Virus record (IMG/VR): IMGVR_UViG_3300012920_007653
Coordinates: 1 to 20,043 of that record
Length of the DNA: 20,043 bases
From: a virus
Reading direction: 5' to 3' (one strand)
Below the pieces are notes generated by a model, which saw nothing but the letters and a program-made list of their open reading frames with translations, had not been told where the DNA came from and ran no database searches. Below are positions 1-7,605 of the stretch, piece by piece; positions within the stretch are counted from its first letter, which is position 1, and every line of letters starts with the position of its first letter. Made by a program: the position numbers and the translations under genes.

Positions 1-2132
1 CCTTGTGAGTCTGTTGGACCTTTAGCTTTTAATGGGTGTCCTGTTGGGAACAAATCTGTATCATGCTTACCACCTTGAAATCTGCCACGTCTTAAGGCAA
101 ATAAAAACGAGTTCGTTCTGGCATATGCCCAACGATCAGCTCCACCTTGTCTCCTTACTCCAGGCCTTACTGAAGATGGGTTGGTATTGAATGCACCTAC
201 ACCTCTACGGAACACCTTTTCTAACATGCCTAAGGTTGCCCTTTTGGTTTTATCATCTCCATACTTATCGTTATGCTCTTTTACTTTATTTTTTAGAGCT
301 TCTTTTACTCTTGCTGAAACTTGTTTTTCTTCTTCTGCAATTTCAATATGCACATCACTTGATAAAGGTTCTTCTTTTTCTTCTGGTTCTTTTCTACCCT
401 CAAGCTTCTTTGTAAGTTCAAGAATTACATCTTTCATACCTTGTTGCCCTAGTTTTGGATTTATTACACCCCATTTCATAAGTGCAACAACACCAGCTAC
501 GTTTGATAGGTTTGGTTCTTTACCACCAACGAATTGATTGCCGTCAACCACAGAATGTCTAGCCGCCCATGCTTCCCTTTCTTTTATCCATTTTCTTATT
601 GCAGGTGTATCATCACCAGCTTTAGCTCTACCCCATAATGTAAATGCTTCATTACCTCTAATGTTGCCACCAGCTTTCCAGATTTGTTTTCCTACACTTC
701 CACCATCTTCTTTTACGTTTTTTGCAAAGTCGTAATCAAACTGTGGGTAGTTACTGTTTCTTAAAGATATTTTTTTATCTTCGCCTCTTTTTGGAAAGTT
801 TGTAGCTTTTGTTTCATTTTTGAAATCATCTTCTAAAACATCATCTAATTCATCGTATTCATCAAAGTCCTTTTCATTATCAGGTGGCGGTAATGGTTCA
901 CTACCCAACGGAAACAAATTAGCTGAGATGTAAAGCTCATTACCACCGTCAACAGGGGAAAGACCTAATCTTTCTCTTGCTTCATTTCTTGTAATAATTC
1001 CTTCTCTTACAGCATTTGTTACATTTGCATAAATTATTCTTCGCCTTTCTGCTAATGCAGGAATGTTATCTGTCTCAAAACTAAAATCTAAATTTTCACC
1101 AAACATTGGCAACAACCATTCGTTTAAATCAGAAGATACTTTTCTTAAATAAGGAATTATTGTTTCCTCGTATAAAGCAAGTCTTGCTTCTGCTACATTT
1201 GAATAAGTTTGTGAGTCAGGCACACCTACAAGTTGGGACGGAACCCCAAAACAAAGTGCAATATCTGTAGCACTCATATGTTTTAAATTAATAAAATCCA
1301 TGTCTTTAGGGCTCAGCCCCATCTCTTTCCAGTCAAAGTCTCCTTCTAAGAGTAGAGGACGACCTGCATTACTGGCTCCAGAAAATCTATTGTTTAAATC
1401 TGTAAGTAATTGTTGTCTTTGTGATTCTGTTAAGTTTACTGATAACCCTTGATCATCTTTAGGTTTAAATACAACTGCACCACTCGGTCTTGCACCATTG
1501 TTTAGTAAATTAACATTGTGTTTGCTAGATAGGTTATGTTGATCAATTTCCATAGCTGCGGCCGTTAAAGGTGAGCAACCATAATAATCATCTAATGGAT
1601 TCCATAGTTTTATATGTTTTACTTCGCTAAATCCATTTTCTTGATCAACTGGGTAAACCTTATCTATTCTTCCATTGACCATATATTCATATCTTTCAGG
1701 TATGTAATTTGTACCACCCTTGATAACAATTCTATCTGGTCTTAAAAGATGAAGTTCTTTTGGTGGTCCGTTTTCTGAACCAACTTTAAGTACGTAAGCA
1801 TTTCCAGAAAGCAATAAGTAGCCATAAAGACTGTTAAAGAACTCTGAGTATGATTGTAATGGATTCGGTCTGTCTAATAATCTATGTAAATCAGTATCTT
1901 CTAAAACATTATCTTCAATTTTAATTTGGTAAGGTACTGCACTTGCCCCTTTTGATATTTCATTTACACATCTGTAAACAATTGCATTCTTCATGTACCC
2001 TTCTTTGGCTAAATCTTGGTACTTGTACATTTTTTCTTGAGTACCTACATTGAAGTAACCCATCAACGAACCGTTTTGCTTTTTTTCTGTTTGTAAACCA
2101 AACATTTTTCTTATGTCATCTATTATTGCCAT
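1..2132 (-). CDS. HK97-type portal protein with extra C-terminal modules (partial, runs off left edge)
   Basis: The frame is open from an ATG at 2130-2132 to the window edge, giving 710 residues without a stop; the true C-terminus lies outside. Residues about 1-415 read as an HK97-family portal, the dodecameric ring through which DNA enters the capsid: an early YRCVNEIS segment, DRPNP, a SGNAYV strand, a GVPSQLVG motif and a late REGIITRNEARERLGL helix. An acidic linker follows (about 415-430). A second module at about 455-570 contains WIKEREAWAARH and VVALMKWGV. After a Glu/Lys-rich stretch comes a third module from about 630 (KVFRRGVGAF, WAYARTNSFLFALR, HDTDLFPTGHP), which recalls a conserved phage domain of the DUF5824 type; that name is from memory. 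The start overlaps the terL stop by one base (TAATG), so translation is coupled. Portal identity is secure; the function of the extra modules is unknown. Confidence 0.9.
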   Translation of the reverse strand, partial: MAIIDDIRKMFGLQTEKKQNGSLMGYFNVGTQEKMYKYQDLAKEGYMKNAIVYRCVNEISKGASAVPYQIKIEDNVLEDTDLHRLLDRPNPLQSYSEFFNSLYGYLLLSGNAYVLKVGSENGPPKELHLLRPDRIVIKGGTNYIPERYEYMVNGRIDKVYPVDQENGFSEVKHIKLWNPLDDYYGCSPLTAAAMEIDQHNLSSKHNVNLLNNGARPSGAVVFKPKDDQGLSVNLTESQRQQLLTDLNNRFSGASNAGRPLLLEGDFDWKEMGLSPKDMDFINLKHMSATDIALCFGVPSQLVGVPDSQTYSNVAEARLALYEETIIPYLRKVSSDLNEWLLPMFGENLDFSFETDNIPALAERRRIIYANVTNAVREGIITRNEARERLGLSPVDGGNELYISANLFPLGSEPLPPPDNEKDFDEYDELDDVLEDDFKNETKATNFPKRGEDKKISLRNSNYPQFDYDFAKNVKEDGGSVGKQIWKAGGNIRGNEAFTLWGRAKAGDDTPAIRKWIKEREAWAARHSVVDGNQFVGGKEPNLSNVAGVVALMKWGVINPKLGQQGMKDVILELTKKLEGRKEPEEKEEPLSSDVHIEIAEEEKQVSARVKEALKNKVKEHNDKYGDDKTKRATLGMLEKVFRRGVGAFNTNPSSVRPGVRRQGGADRWAYARTNSFLFALRRGRFQGGKHDTDLFPTGHPLKAKGPTDSQ

Positions 2133-3439
2133 TAGCTTATTCTCCAATTTGCTTGTCCTGAAGATTTGCTTAGTTCAGATAAACCCCAAACTAATGCATC
2201 TAGTCTATCAGGACTTGGTGTTGTTTGCCCTGTGTATGTACACATTTGTGATTCTAATTCTGGGAATGTTCCCATGTGGTGTACTCTGTTTTGCTCATAC
2301 AAAGCTGATATTGGTTCTGCCCTTACAAGTTTACCTCTAGTTGCTTTAACTGCTCTATAAGGAACATTAGGGTCTGAGTTTCTAATTAGCCTTTCCACCA
2401 AATCTCCACCATTGTTTACTTCAGCTACAATTCTATCTGCTTCCCAATCATAAAAAGCATTTATTGCTATTCTAGCCCATTTATCTGCAGTATGTCTTCC
2501 TGATAAATCTTCTAATACATAAAAGTTATTCAAATGGTCTCTCCCAACTACCACAATGCCTGTTTCATCACTATTCTCTGTAGCTGTTACTGCTGGATCA
2601 ATAGCCACAATAATTTGCGATAATTCCCTTTCTGTGTCTTGTGATATTCTGCTTTCTTCAATTATTTGTGGACTCCACAATGCGCCTTCTACATCTTCTA
2701 TTATTTCTGCATAAAGTTCTTGTCTCCCAAGAGTCGTGCCTTCATATCTTTGTTTCATCATTTCTAAAGCTGAATCTGAAAGGTTTGCTTGGTTTTCAAA
2801 GGTAGAACCCCTTGTCACGTGTACGTCATCACGTTCTAACAGCTTCTTTATAATCGGTAATGGTTTTGGTGTAGTAGTTATGACAGCCTGTGGTTTTTCG
2901 CCTAATCTTAGACCGAACATTAATTGATCAAATGCTTCAGGATATTGCCATGCGGCTAACTCATCACACCATGCTCTATGGAACTGTGGTCCTCTTAACC
3001 TCTCTGGATTGACAGCAGCGAAACCAACTATTTTAGAACCATTGTGTAATCTTATTTCAGCAATACTACTGGCATACCCATCTGTTCCAAATGATTTATC
3101 AAAACATTCAGATGGTATTATTGAAAGCAATCCTGACGGCCCATTGAAGCAAACCCTACGTAAGTCTCCAAATGTTGGTGCAACTACAGCACATATTGTG
3201 TTGGGATTTCTTAAAGCAAACAAAGCTATATCTTGGGCACCTGTTCTTGTCTTTCCCCAACCACGACCAGCAAGTATCAACCATATGTTAAATGATTCGG
3301 CTGGTGATATTTGTTTTTCTCGTGCCTGTTTGAGCCAATTAGTGTAAAGGACTATCGCTTCTTTGTCTGCGCTGTTCTGCAACCGAGTCAAGCAATTCCA
3401 TAGCTTCTCTGAAGGCATCTGTGTCGCTGATTTCTGCAT
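2132..3439 (-). CDS. terL: Terminase large subunit (ATPase/nuclease)
   Basis: This is the 435-residue motor that packages DNA through the portal and cuts the concatemer. Walker A is AGRGWGKTRTG (residues 57-67), Walker B ends in CDE (D159, E160), and the ATPase coupling motif is TTTPKP (188-193). The RNase H-like nuclease has Asp281 in VAIDPA and two C-terminal aspartates in DRLDAL (D411, D414). The AGRGWGKTRTG signature is close to the GTA/alphaproteobacterial Terminase_6 group. The start is uncertain: the ATG at 3439 overlaps terS by about 100 bases, Met8 shortens that only slightly, and TTG codons near residues 15-19 would give a more usual junction. The family-conserved part begins around residue 30, so all options keep the enzyme intact. 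Confidence 0.96.
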   Translation of the reverse strand: MQKSATQMPSEKLWNCLTRLQNSADKEAIVLYTNWLKQAREKQISPAESFNIWLILAGRGWGKTRTGAQDIALFALRNPNTICAVVAPTFGDLRRVCFNGPSGLLSIIPSECFDKSFGTDGYASSIAEIRLHNGSKIVGFAAVNPERLRGPQFHRAWCDELAAWQYPEAFDQLMFGLRLGEKPQAVITTTPKPLPIIKKLLERDDVHVTRGSTFENQANLSDSALEMMKQRYEGTTLGRQELYAEIIEDVEGALWSPQIIEESRISQDTERELSQIIVAIDPAVTATENSDETGIVVVGRDHLNNFYVLEDLSGRHTADKWARIAINAFYDWEADRIVAEVNNGGDLVERLIRNSDPNVPYRAVKATRGKLVRAEPISALYEQNRVHHMGTFPELESQMCTYTGQTTPSPDRLDALVWGLSELSKSSGQANWRIS

Positions 3440-3917
3440 TTAGTTTCATATTCTCCGTTGATTCACCGAGAGCAAGTTTGCCAAGTTTCTGTGCTGATAG
3501 TGCGGCATTAGAAAGTTGTGCTACTGCTTGTGGTGTTAAAAGTTTAGGTGATTGTGGGTCTTGTGTACGTGCTTGTGAATTCATTGATAGTGATATACCT
3601 ACTTCATTGAGAAGAAATTTTGCAACTCTTAAAGCATTGCTATCAAATTGTTTGCTTTCTTGTACTAATTCTTTTTGTCTTACAGCATCTAATTTTTCTA
3701 AATACTCTGTATGGAATCTTTCTTGTTGTGTTTTCCAGTTTTCTTTTTGTGACCATCTATACAAAGTGCTTTTAGCTACATTGAACTCTACAGCAAGTGC
3801 ATCTAAACTTAGGTACTTCTTATCACCAGTTTCTTCATTGATACCTTGTACAAATTTGTTCCTTATTTTTTCCAATAAGTCTTTTGTTATTTTGTTGTAG
3901 CTTGTTTTTTTGTTCAC
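3339..3917 (-). CDS. terS: Terminase small subunit
   Basis: A 192-residue protein directly upstream of and overlapping terL, the expected place for the DNA-recognition subunit of the packaging complex. Residues about 36-61 form a helix-turn-helix (LSLDALAVEFNVAKSTLYRW), as in terminase small subunits that bind the packaging site. The remainder is helical, with a charged C-terminus. The start is GTG at 3915-3917 with a weak GAGAA Shine-Dalgarno-like stretch; an overlapping ATG just upstream is out of frame and hits a stop at once. Identity rests on the HTH and on position; overall sequence in this family is poorly conserved. Confidence 0.82.
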   Translation of the reverse strand: MNKKTSYNKITKDLLEKIRNKFVQGINEETGDKKYLSLDALAVEFNVAKSTLYRWSQKENWKTQQERFHTEYLEKLDAVRQKELVQESKQFDSNALRVAKFLLNEVGISLSMNSQARTQDPQSPKLLTPQAVAQLSNAALSAQKLGKLALGESTENMKLNAEISDTDAFREAMELLDSVAEQRRQRSDSPLH

Positions 3918-3939
3918 ATTTTCTCAGTTATTCTCATGT

Positions 3940-3968
3940 AGTCTAAACATCTTATTTATATAAGTAAA
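3940..3968 (-). promoter_or_regulatory. Putative promoter for terS-terL-portal
   Basis: On the minus strand TTTACT (3963-3968) and TAGACT (3940-3945) are separated by 17 bases, placing a start site near 3933, about 16 bases before the terS GTG. The match to a sigma70 consensus is moderate. Operator copy 1 (3967-3980) touches the -35 box. Confidence 0.35.
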
Positions 3969-3980
3969 TACAATATGGGT
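3967..3980 (+). promoter_or_regulatory. Operator copy 1 (degenerate left half)
   Basis: AATACAATATGGGT matches the consensus AACCCAATATGGGT at 12 of 14 positions and keeps the right half-site intact. It lies between the divergent terS and 4051 genes, overlapping the suggested terS -35 and upstream of the plus-strand promoter. Confidence 0.5.
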
Positions 3981-3990
3981 TATTTAGGAC

Positions 3991-4018
3991 TTGCAATACT
4001 ATATGTGTTTGCTAATAT
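3991..4018 (+). promoter_or_regulatory. Putative promoter for the 4051-5799 operon
   Basis: TTGCAA (3991-3996) and TAATAT (4013-4018) have a 16-base spacer, predicting transcription from about 4025. The gene at 4051 then has a normal leader with AGGAGA at 4039-4044. Confidence 0.5.
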
Positions 4019-4050
4019 AACTATATCAAAACTTGAATAGGAGAAATTTA

Positions 4051-4383
4051 ATGAAAAGAAATTTGATAAACGATACAACAAATAAAATTGTTGATCATCT
4101 TACGTATAACCAAATATGCTACAACTATGTAGATTTTTTAAAGCATCACTCTGAAGAGTTCACTATCAAGTCTATGGAAAGACTGTTTGGTGATTCTTGG
4201 AGAAAACACAGTATCAGTATTAGAGAAATGTGTGATCAAATAAATCACGAGCAATTCCTTGCTACTTCTCTTTCAGATATGGTTGAGTTTCTAAACGTTA
4301 CTGTTGAGGAATTATCTACTGTGCCTACTCTTGATATTGTAGAAATGTATCAAGAGAAGAACGAATCTTATATTGAGTCATAA
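4051..4383 (+). CDS. Unknown 110-residue protein
   Basis: First gene of a rightward operon of four. An in-frame TTG at 4033 exists, but AGGAGA at 4039-4044, six bases before the ATG at 4051, marks the real start. The protein is soluble, mostly helical by composition and acidic towards the C-terminus (ending MYQEKNESYIES). I recognise no domain. Its stop overlaps the next small gene as TAATG. Position beside a promoter and opposite terS suggests an early or regulatory role, but nothing in the sequence shows one. Confidence 0.7.
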   Translation: MKRNLINDTTNKIVDHLTYNQICYNYVDFLKHHSEEFTIKSMERLFGDSWRKHSISIREMCDQINHEQFLATSLSDMVEFLNVTVEELSTVPTLDIVEMYQEKNESYIES

Positions 4384-4490
4384 TGAAGTTCACATATAGG
4401 AATAAAAATCGCAATCTAGTTCTTAAGAAACGTCTTAGGAACTATTTTGTGTTTCTCGTTATTGGTATTTTGATAGGAGTTACAATATGA
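4383..4490 (+). CDS. Small single-pass membrane protein, 35 residues
   Basis: The ATG at 4383 overlaps the preceding stop (TAATG) and the TGA at 4488-4490 overlaps the next start (ATGA), so it is coupled on both sides, which is strong evidence for a real gene despite its size. The first 20 residues carry a high positive charge (Lys/Arg-rich, RNKNR and KKRLR), followed by a hydrophobic run from about residue 21 to the end (YFVFLVIGILIGVTI). By the positive-inside rule the N-terminus should be cytoplasmic. Function unknown; a host-membrane effector or a membrane anchor for the neighbouring proteins is possible. Confidence 0.6.
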   Translation: MKFTYRNKNRNLVLKKRLRNYFVFLVIGILIGVTI

Positions 4491-5608
4491 ACAATCTTGT
4501 CCTTCAAAAACTTTTGCATGGCTATCAATTAATTACACCGAATGAAGCAAATTTTGGTGAAACAGAAACTAAGAAGGTTGATAGTTTTGAATATACTGCC
4601 TTGAAAGAACAGAATAAATTAATTAGTTCTTTTGACAGAAAATGGGTGAGTGGTTTTCACTTTGCAAGACACATCAATGATGGTACGAAACTTAATCCAA
4701 GAGGTGATCATTGGCTTAGAAATGATTTTACTGATGAAAATGGTATTGCCAAAGAGAGGGTTAGTATTTGTCCAAAGATGTTGCATGACGTGATGAAAAT
4801 GTATTCAAGAACTGTAACTCAAGCAGGCAAGTTTTACATTAATGAACAAGCCAATAACTGTGTAACAGCAGAAGAGACTAAAGCTCTTGTGAATGAAATA
4901 AAGTTTTTTGCACCATATCAAAACACCTTTCTGCAAGTGGAAGATGAACATATGATTGGAAATATTCTTGTTACTGATGGAATTGAAAGCAGTGGTGTCG
5001 TAAAAGAAGATAAAAAATCAAATGGTGATTTCAAAGATGTTGATGCTACCACTCTGCATATGACCATGAATATTTATTTTAAAGGAGAAAATAAAGTAAT
5101 TTTAGACCCCAACATCTATGAGGTTGCATTTTCAGATGGTAGTTATGGTTTCAAAGTAATCAATTCAAAATTCAGAAGTATGACTGACGTCAGAATGACT
5201 GATGATGGAAACTTTGAAAACGAAGATTTGAATGAATGGGTTTATAAAATGGTGAACTACTATTTTAAATTTATGGTTTATTTACAGTTTCCACAGATTT
5301 GTGATGTACAAAAAAGGCAAGGTCGTAGTAATGATAACTGGTATGACATACCCACTAAATATTCTACAAGCCACCTGAGAAAAAAACCTAAGTTTGAGCA
5401 TAAAGAACTTGTTATCAATATGTTTGGAGATTCTAGTTCTAGCAATGTTAATCCTCTTGCGAATGGTAATACAGGGGGAACAGCATTCCATAGTGTTAGA
5501 AAGCATTTAAGACGTTTGCCTAATGGAAAAATGACTTGGGTAAAAGCACACTTTAGAGGTTCTAAAAGTGCAGGTATAATAACCAAAGATTATAGGATAG
5601 AAGAATGA
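4487..5608 (+). CDS. Unknown 373-residue protein with basic C-terminal motif
   Basis: The largest gene of this operon, starting at an ATG eight bases after AGGAG and overlapping its neighbours at both ends (ATGA junctions). I do not recognise the bulk of it. It has no membrane segment and no obvious nucleotide-binding loop. The last 40 residues are strikingly basic: HSVRKHLRRL, a GKMTWVK segment and HFRGSK, followed by an acidic tip. Similar H-x-V-R-x-H-x-R ... G-K-x-x-W-V endings occur in unassigned phage and plasmid proteins, from memory. A nucleic-acid-binding role is plausible but unproven. Confidence 0.72.
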   Translation: MNNLVLQKLLHGYQLITPNEANFGETETKKVDSFEYTALKEQNKLISSFDRKWVSGFHFARHINDGTKLNPRGDHWLRNDFTDENGIAKERVSICPKMLHDVMKMYSRTVTQAGKFYINEQANNCVTAEETKALVNEIKFFAPYQNTFLQVEDEHMIGNILVTDGIESSGVVKEDKKSNGDFKDVDATTLHMTMNIYFKGENKVILDPNIYEVAFSDGSYGFKVINSKFRSMTDVRMTDDGNFENEDLNEWVYKMVNYYFKFMVYLQFPQICDVQKRQGRSNDNWYDIPTKYSTSHLRKKPKFEHKELVINMFGDSSSSNVNPLANGNTGGTAFHSVRKHLRRLPNGKMTWVKAHFRGSKSAGIITKDYRIEE

Positions 5609-5799
5609 CTTTGAAAGAATATATACAAGATATTTTAGAAGCAGTAGACGAGCAAGAGGTTGATCAATGGCTCTCAGACTTACGTCAAGTAGCTGAGAAA
5701 CATAATCTTTCTCCATTTCAAGTAATGATTGATCTCTTGCAATTTAAACAAAGAGAAGAACGTGATGCTTATTACCAAGATAAGCACAACATTCACTAA
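5605..5799 (+). CDS. Unknown 64-residue helical protein
   Basis: Last gene of the operon, beginning inside the stop of the previous one (ATGA). It is short, highly charged and likely all-helical (LKEYIQDILEAVDEQEVDQWL). No family recognised. Its stop (5797-5799) interlocks with the stop of the opposing gene at 5796-5798, with no terminator between the two convergent operons. Confidence 0.6.
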   Translation: MTLKEYIQDILEAVDEQEVDQWLSDLRQVAEKHNLSPFQVMIDLLQFKQREERDAYYQDKHNIH

Positions 5800-6332
5800 T
5801 CAAAACTTCTCTTGCCATCATCAGGCACCCAACCTTGACTGAATTCGGAATCACTTCCCTTTTCAGTCATAGGTCGGTAATCATATAGACGATCAATTTC
5901 TTCTTGTTCCATTCCTAAGAATTCTTTTATTTGATCATCAGACCATTCGTGTTTTTCTTTAAGGTCTCTAACAATGTCAGTCATTGGTAAAATTAAATGA
6001 TTACCTCTAGCCCTATTATGTACAATTGTTGCGGCTTTCTGTTCTGCTAAATCTATTTCATCAGATAGAAATACAACTGGAACCATGCCATCTGTAAGTT
6101 CAAATATTTCATCGTCCCCTGAGACTGTCCATCTATGAAAACCATCAACTATTTCTTTGTTAGACCTAGCAACTATAGGTTGTGTCCAACCACAAAGTTT
6201 GATTGATGTCTTAAGCAGATCAAGTTCTATCGGTGAAACCTTATTGGGGTTATAGTCATTTGCTTTCAATTCAGTTCGGTTGACCCATTGAAATGTATTT
6301 ATCGGTTGTTTTTCTTTGCCTTTATTTGCCAT
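5796..6332 (-). CDS. ParB/Srx-like protein, IbrB-like partner of the PP-loop gene
   Basis: 178 residues from the ATG at 6330-6332. An ATG 18 bases upstream is in frame, but AGGAGA sits between the two, so the downstream codon is preferred. Residues about 12-110 carry the ParB N-terminal-type fold: NPNKV (28-32), the GFHRW phosphate-binding motif (64-68) and NRARG (106-110). The C-terminal third is charged (WSDDQIKEFLG, EEIDRLY). It overlaps the preceding PP-loop gene by 11 bases. An IbrA-family PP-loop protein immediately followed by a ParB-like IbrB is a known pair; IbrA/IbrB of Escherichia coli raise expression of immunoglobulin-binding genes, and the biochemistry is not settled as far as I know. 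Some ParB-fold proteins bind or hydrolyse nucleotides; activity here is unknown. Confidence 0.82.
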   Translation of the reverse strand: MANKGKEKQPINTFQWVNRTELKANDYNPNKVSPIELDLLKTSIKLCGWTQPIVARSNKEIVDGFHRWTVSGDDEIFELTDGMVPVVFLSDEIDLAEQKAATIVHNRARGNHLILPMTDIVRDLKEKHEWSDDQIKEFLGMEQEEIDRLYDYRPMTEKGSDSEFSQGWVPDDGKRSFD

Positions 6333-7536
6333 TAAATCTCTCCTTATCATAAAGTCTTTTCATGTTTTTTATAGTTTGTGGATCAGTTGAAAAACTTGGT
6401 GACTTTCTGTCTTTGAAATCACCGCGCATTGCTATTCTTAAAAGGAACTGCCAACTCATGCCTGTGTGATAATGTGGGTTTTCTAATATAGGGTCAGATG
6501 TTTTACTCTTATGCCATTTTATCCAATGCTGTATCTTTTCAGCAATGAGTGACCTATATGGGTTTGGGTGTTTCATAACGTAATATTTTATGTAGTCTAG
6601 CCACTCAATATCATCAGGTTTTTTTGGCACACCATTAAATGCATAAAGTTCTGTGTTGGCATATCTTGCAGCAGTTGCAGAACCTTCAACTCTGCTTTGC
6701 ATCTTATCCCAAATATCAGGGAAAGCAATTGAATACTGCCACAAGCCCCTCATTGGTTCTTCTCCATATGGTGGAGCACACCTTTGTTGCAAATGAGTAA
6801 GACCAAGTTTTTCTAAGATGTCATATGTTGTGTTGTAATCCCAATTGTAAAGATGAGGTGCAGTCCATACATCAACTGTTTTCATATCATATATTGGACA
6901 TACTTTCCAAACATTAGCTAAAGCTGTTTTGCTTTTCAAAGGTATCATGTATGGTTCATATCTTTTGCCATGCCCTGTTTGCAGAATTGTTCGGTATCTC
7001 GTTAATGATTCTTCTGATCTTATGCCCATAATGACACCAACTTCTCCAACTTTTTCAGGTGGAAATAAAAGTCCGTTACATTCTGGAACAGCTGGTCTTT
7101 TATCAATATCTATTGGGAACATGTCAATATCTTCCCATGTAATTACTGATTCATGCTTAGGCATGGGCCTTACCCATTTATCTATATCTTCTGGTGCCCA
7201 AGGAAACCAATAAGGTTGCTTTCTACTACAACCATTCCTATGTTTTATTGGAACGCACAACCAATGCATATTGACTTCAGGCAAGTTGGCTACCCTTTCT
7301 ACATAATCAATAGTTTCATATGGAATTGCTTCTTCATCAAAAAAGTAAACATCTAATGGTAATTTATTTCTTTCTTTGGCAACCTGTAAAGTAAGGTTCA
7401 GACAGACAGTTGAGTCCTTGCCACCTGAAAACATAACAACAACAGAATCAAATATGTCATAAGTTCTGTTAATTCTTTCAAGCGCTAAATCATAGACGTT
7501 TTGATCAATTGTTCTTTTTTTATGTACTTTGCTCAT
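6322..7536 (-). CDS. PP-loop / PAPS-reductase-family protein, IbrA-like
   Basis: 404 residues. The ATP-pyrophosphatase loop SGGKDS is at 37-42 after a hydrophobic strand, and the family arginine motif GIRSEES...R at 171-180; a PIYDMKTVDVW segment follows at about 214-224. The C-terminal part (RCAPPYGEEP near 252, RVEGSATAARY near 282-292) matches the IbrA/DUF3440-type extension rather than a plain assimilatory reductase. The ECGxH-type C-terminal catalytic cysteine of true PAPS reductases is absent, so sulfate reduction is unlikely; adenylation-type chemistry, as in DndC and tRNA thiolases, fits the motif better. AGAGGA precedes the ATG at 7534-7536. It sits between the cupin and the ParB gene it overlaps. 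Confidence 0.88.
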   Translation of the reverse strand: MSKVHKKRTIDQNVYDLALERINRTYDIFDSVVVMFSGGKDSTVCLNLTLQVAKERNKLPLDVYFFDEEAIPYETIDYVERVANLPEVNMHWLCVPIKHRNGCSRKQPYWFPWAPEDIDKWVRPMPKHESVITWEDIDMFPIDIDKRPAVPECNGLLFPPEKVGEVGVIMGIRSEESLTRYRTILQTGHGKRYEPYMIPLKSKTALANVWKVCPIYDMKTVDVWTAPHLYNWDYNTTYDILEKLGLTHLQQRCAPPYGEEPMRGLWQYSIAFPDIWDKMQSRVEGSATAARYANTELYAFNGVPKKPDDIEWLDYIKYYVMKHPNPYRSLIAEKIQHWIKWHKSKTSDPILENPHYHTGMSWQFLLRIAMRGDFKDRKSPSFSTDPQTIKNMKRLYDKERFNGK

Positions 7537-7603
7537 TTTTTTGTCCTCTGACTTGCCCTCTAAGAGCTTTTTTGTGTGCTAGGAATACCCTAACACCCCC
7601 CAT
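7520..7603 (-). CDS. Possible 27-residue ORF bridging cupin and PP-loop genes
   Basis: The ATG at 7601-7603 begins two bases after the cupin stop, preceded by AAAAGG at a suitable distance, and the ORF ends inside the first codons of the PP-loop gene (17-base overlap). The peptide is basic (FLAHKKALRGQVRGQKNEQ). It closes the only real gap in the cassette. It may be a genuine small protein or just a coupling leader; size alone cannot decide. Confidence 0.4.
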   Translation of the reverse strand: MGGVRVFLAHKKALRGQVRGQKNEQST

Positions 7604-7605
7604 AT

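Noticed and set aside
181-735. Plus-strand open frames (118 and 65 residues)
   Set aside because: They lie antisense to the portal gene, whose motifs are clear, and encode Ser/Phe-rich shadow translations.
1309-1319. GGGCT-C-AGCCC hairpin
   Set aside because: Inside the portal coding region, short, and without a T-tract; most likely chance.
3009-3900. Plus-strand open frames opposite terL and terS
   Set aside because: Antisense to well-supported terminase genes; no ribosome sites or domains.
4033-4050. Upstream TTG start for the 110-residue protein
   Set aside because: The ribosome site AGGAGA lies downstream of it, pointing to the ATG at 4051.
5278-5716. Minus-strand open frames opposite the 373-residue gene
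   Set aside because: No ribosome sites, no domains, and they contradict the coupled plus-strand operon.
6322-7536. Assimilatory PAPS reductase or sulfur-metabolism gene
   Set aside because: The C-terminal ECGxH-type cysteine motif is missing and the C-terminal extension and ParB partner fit the IbrA type.
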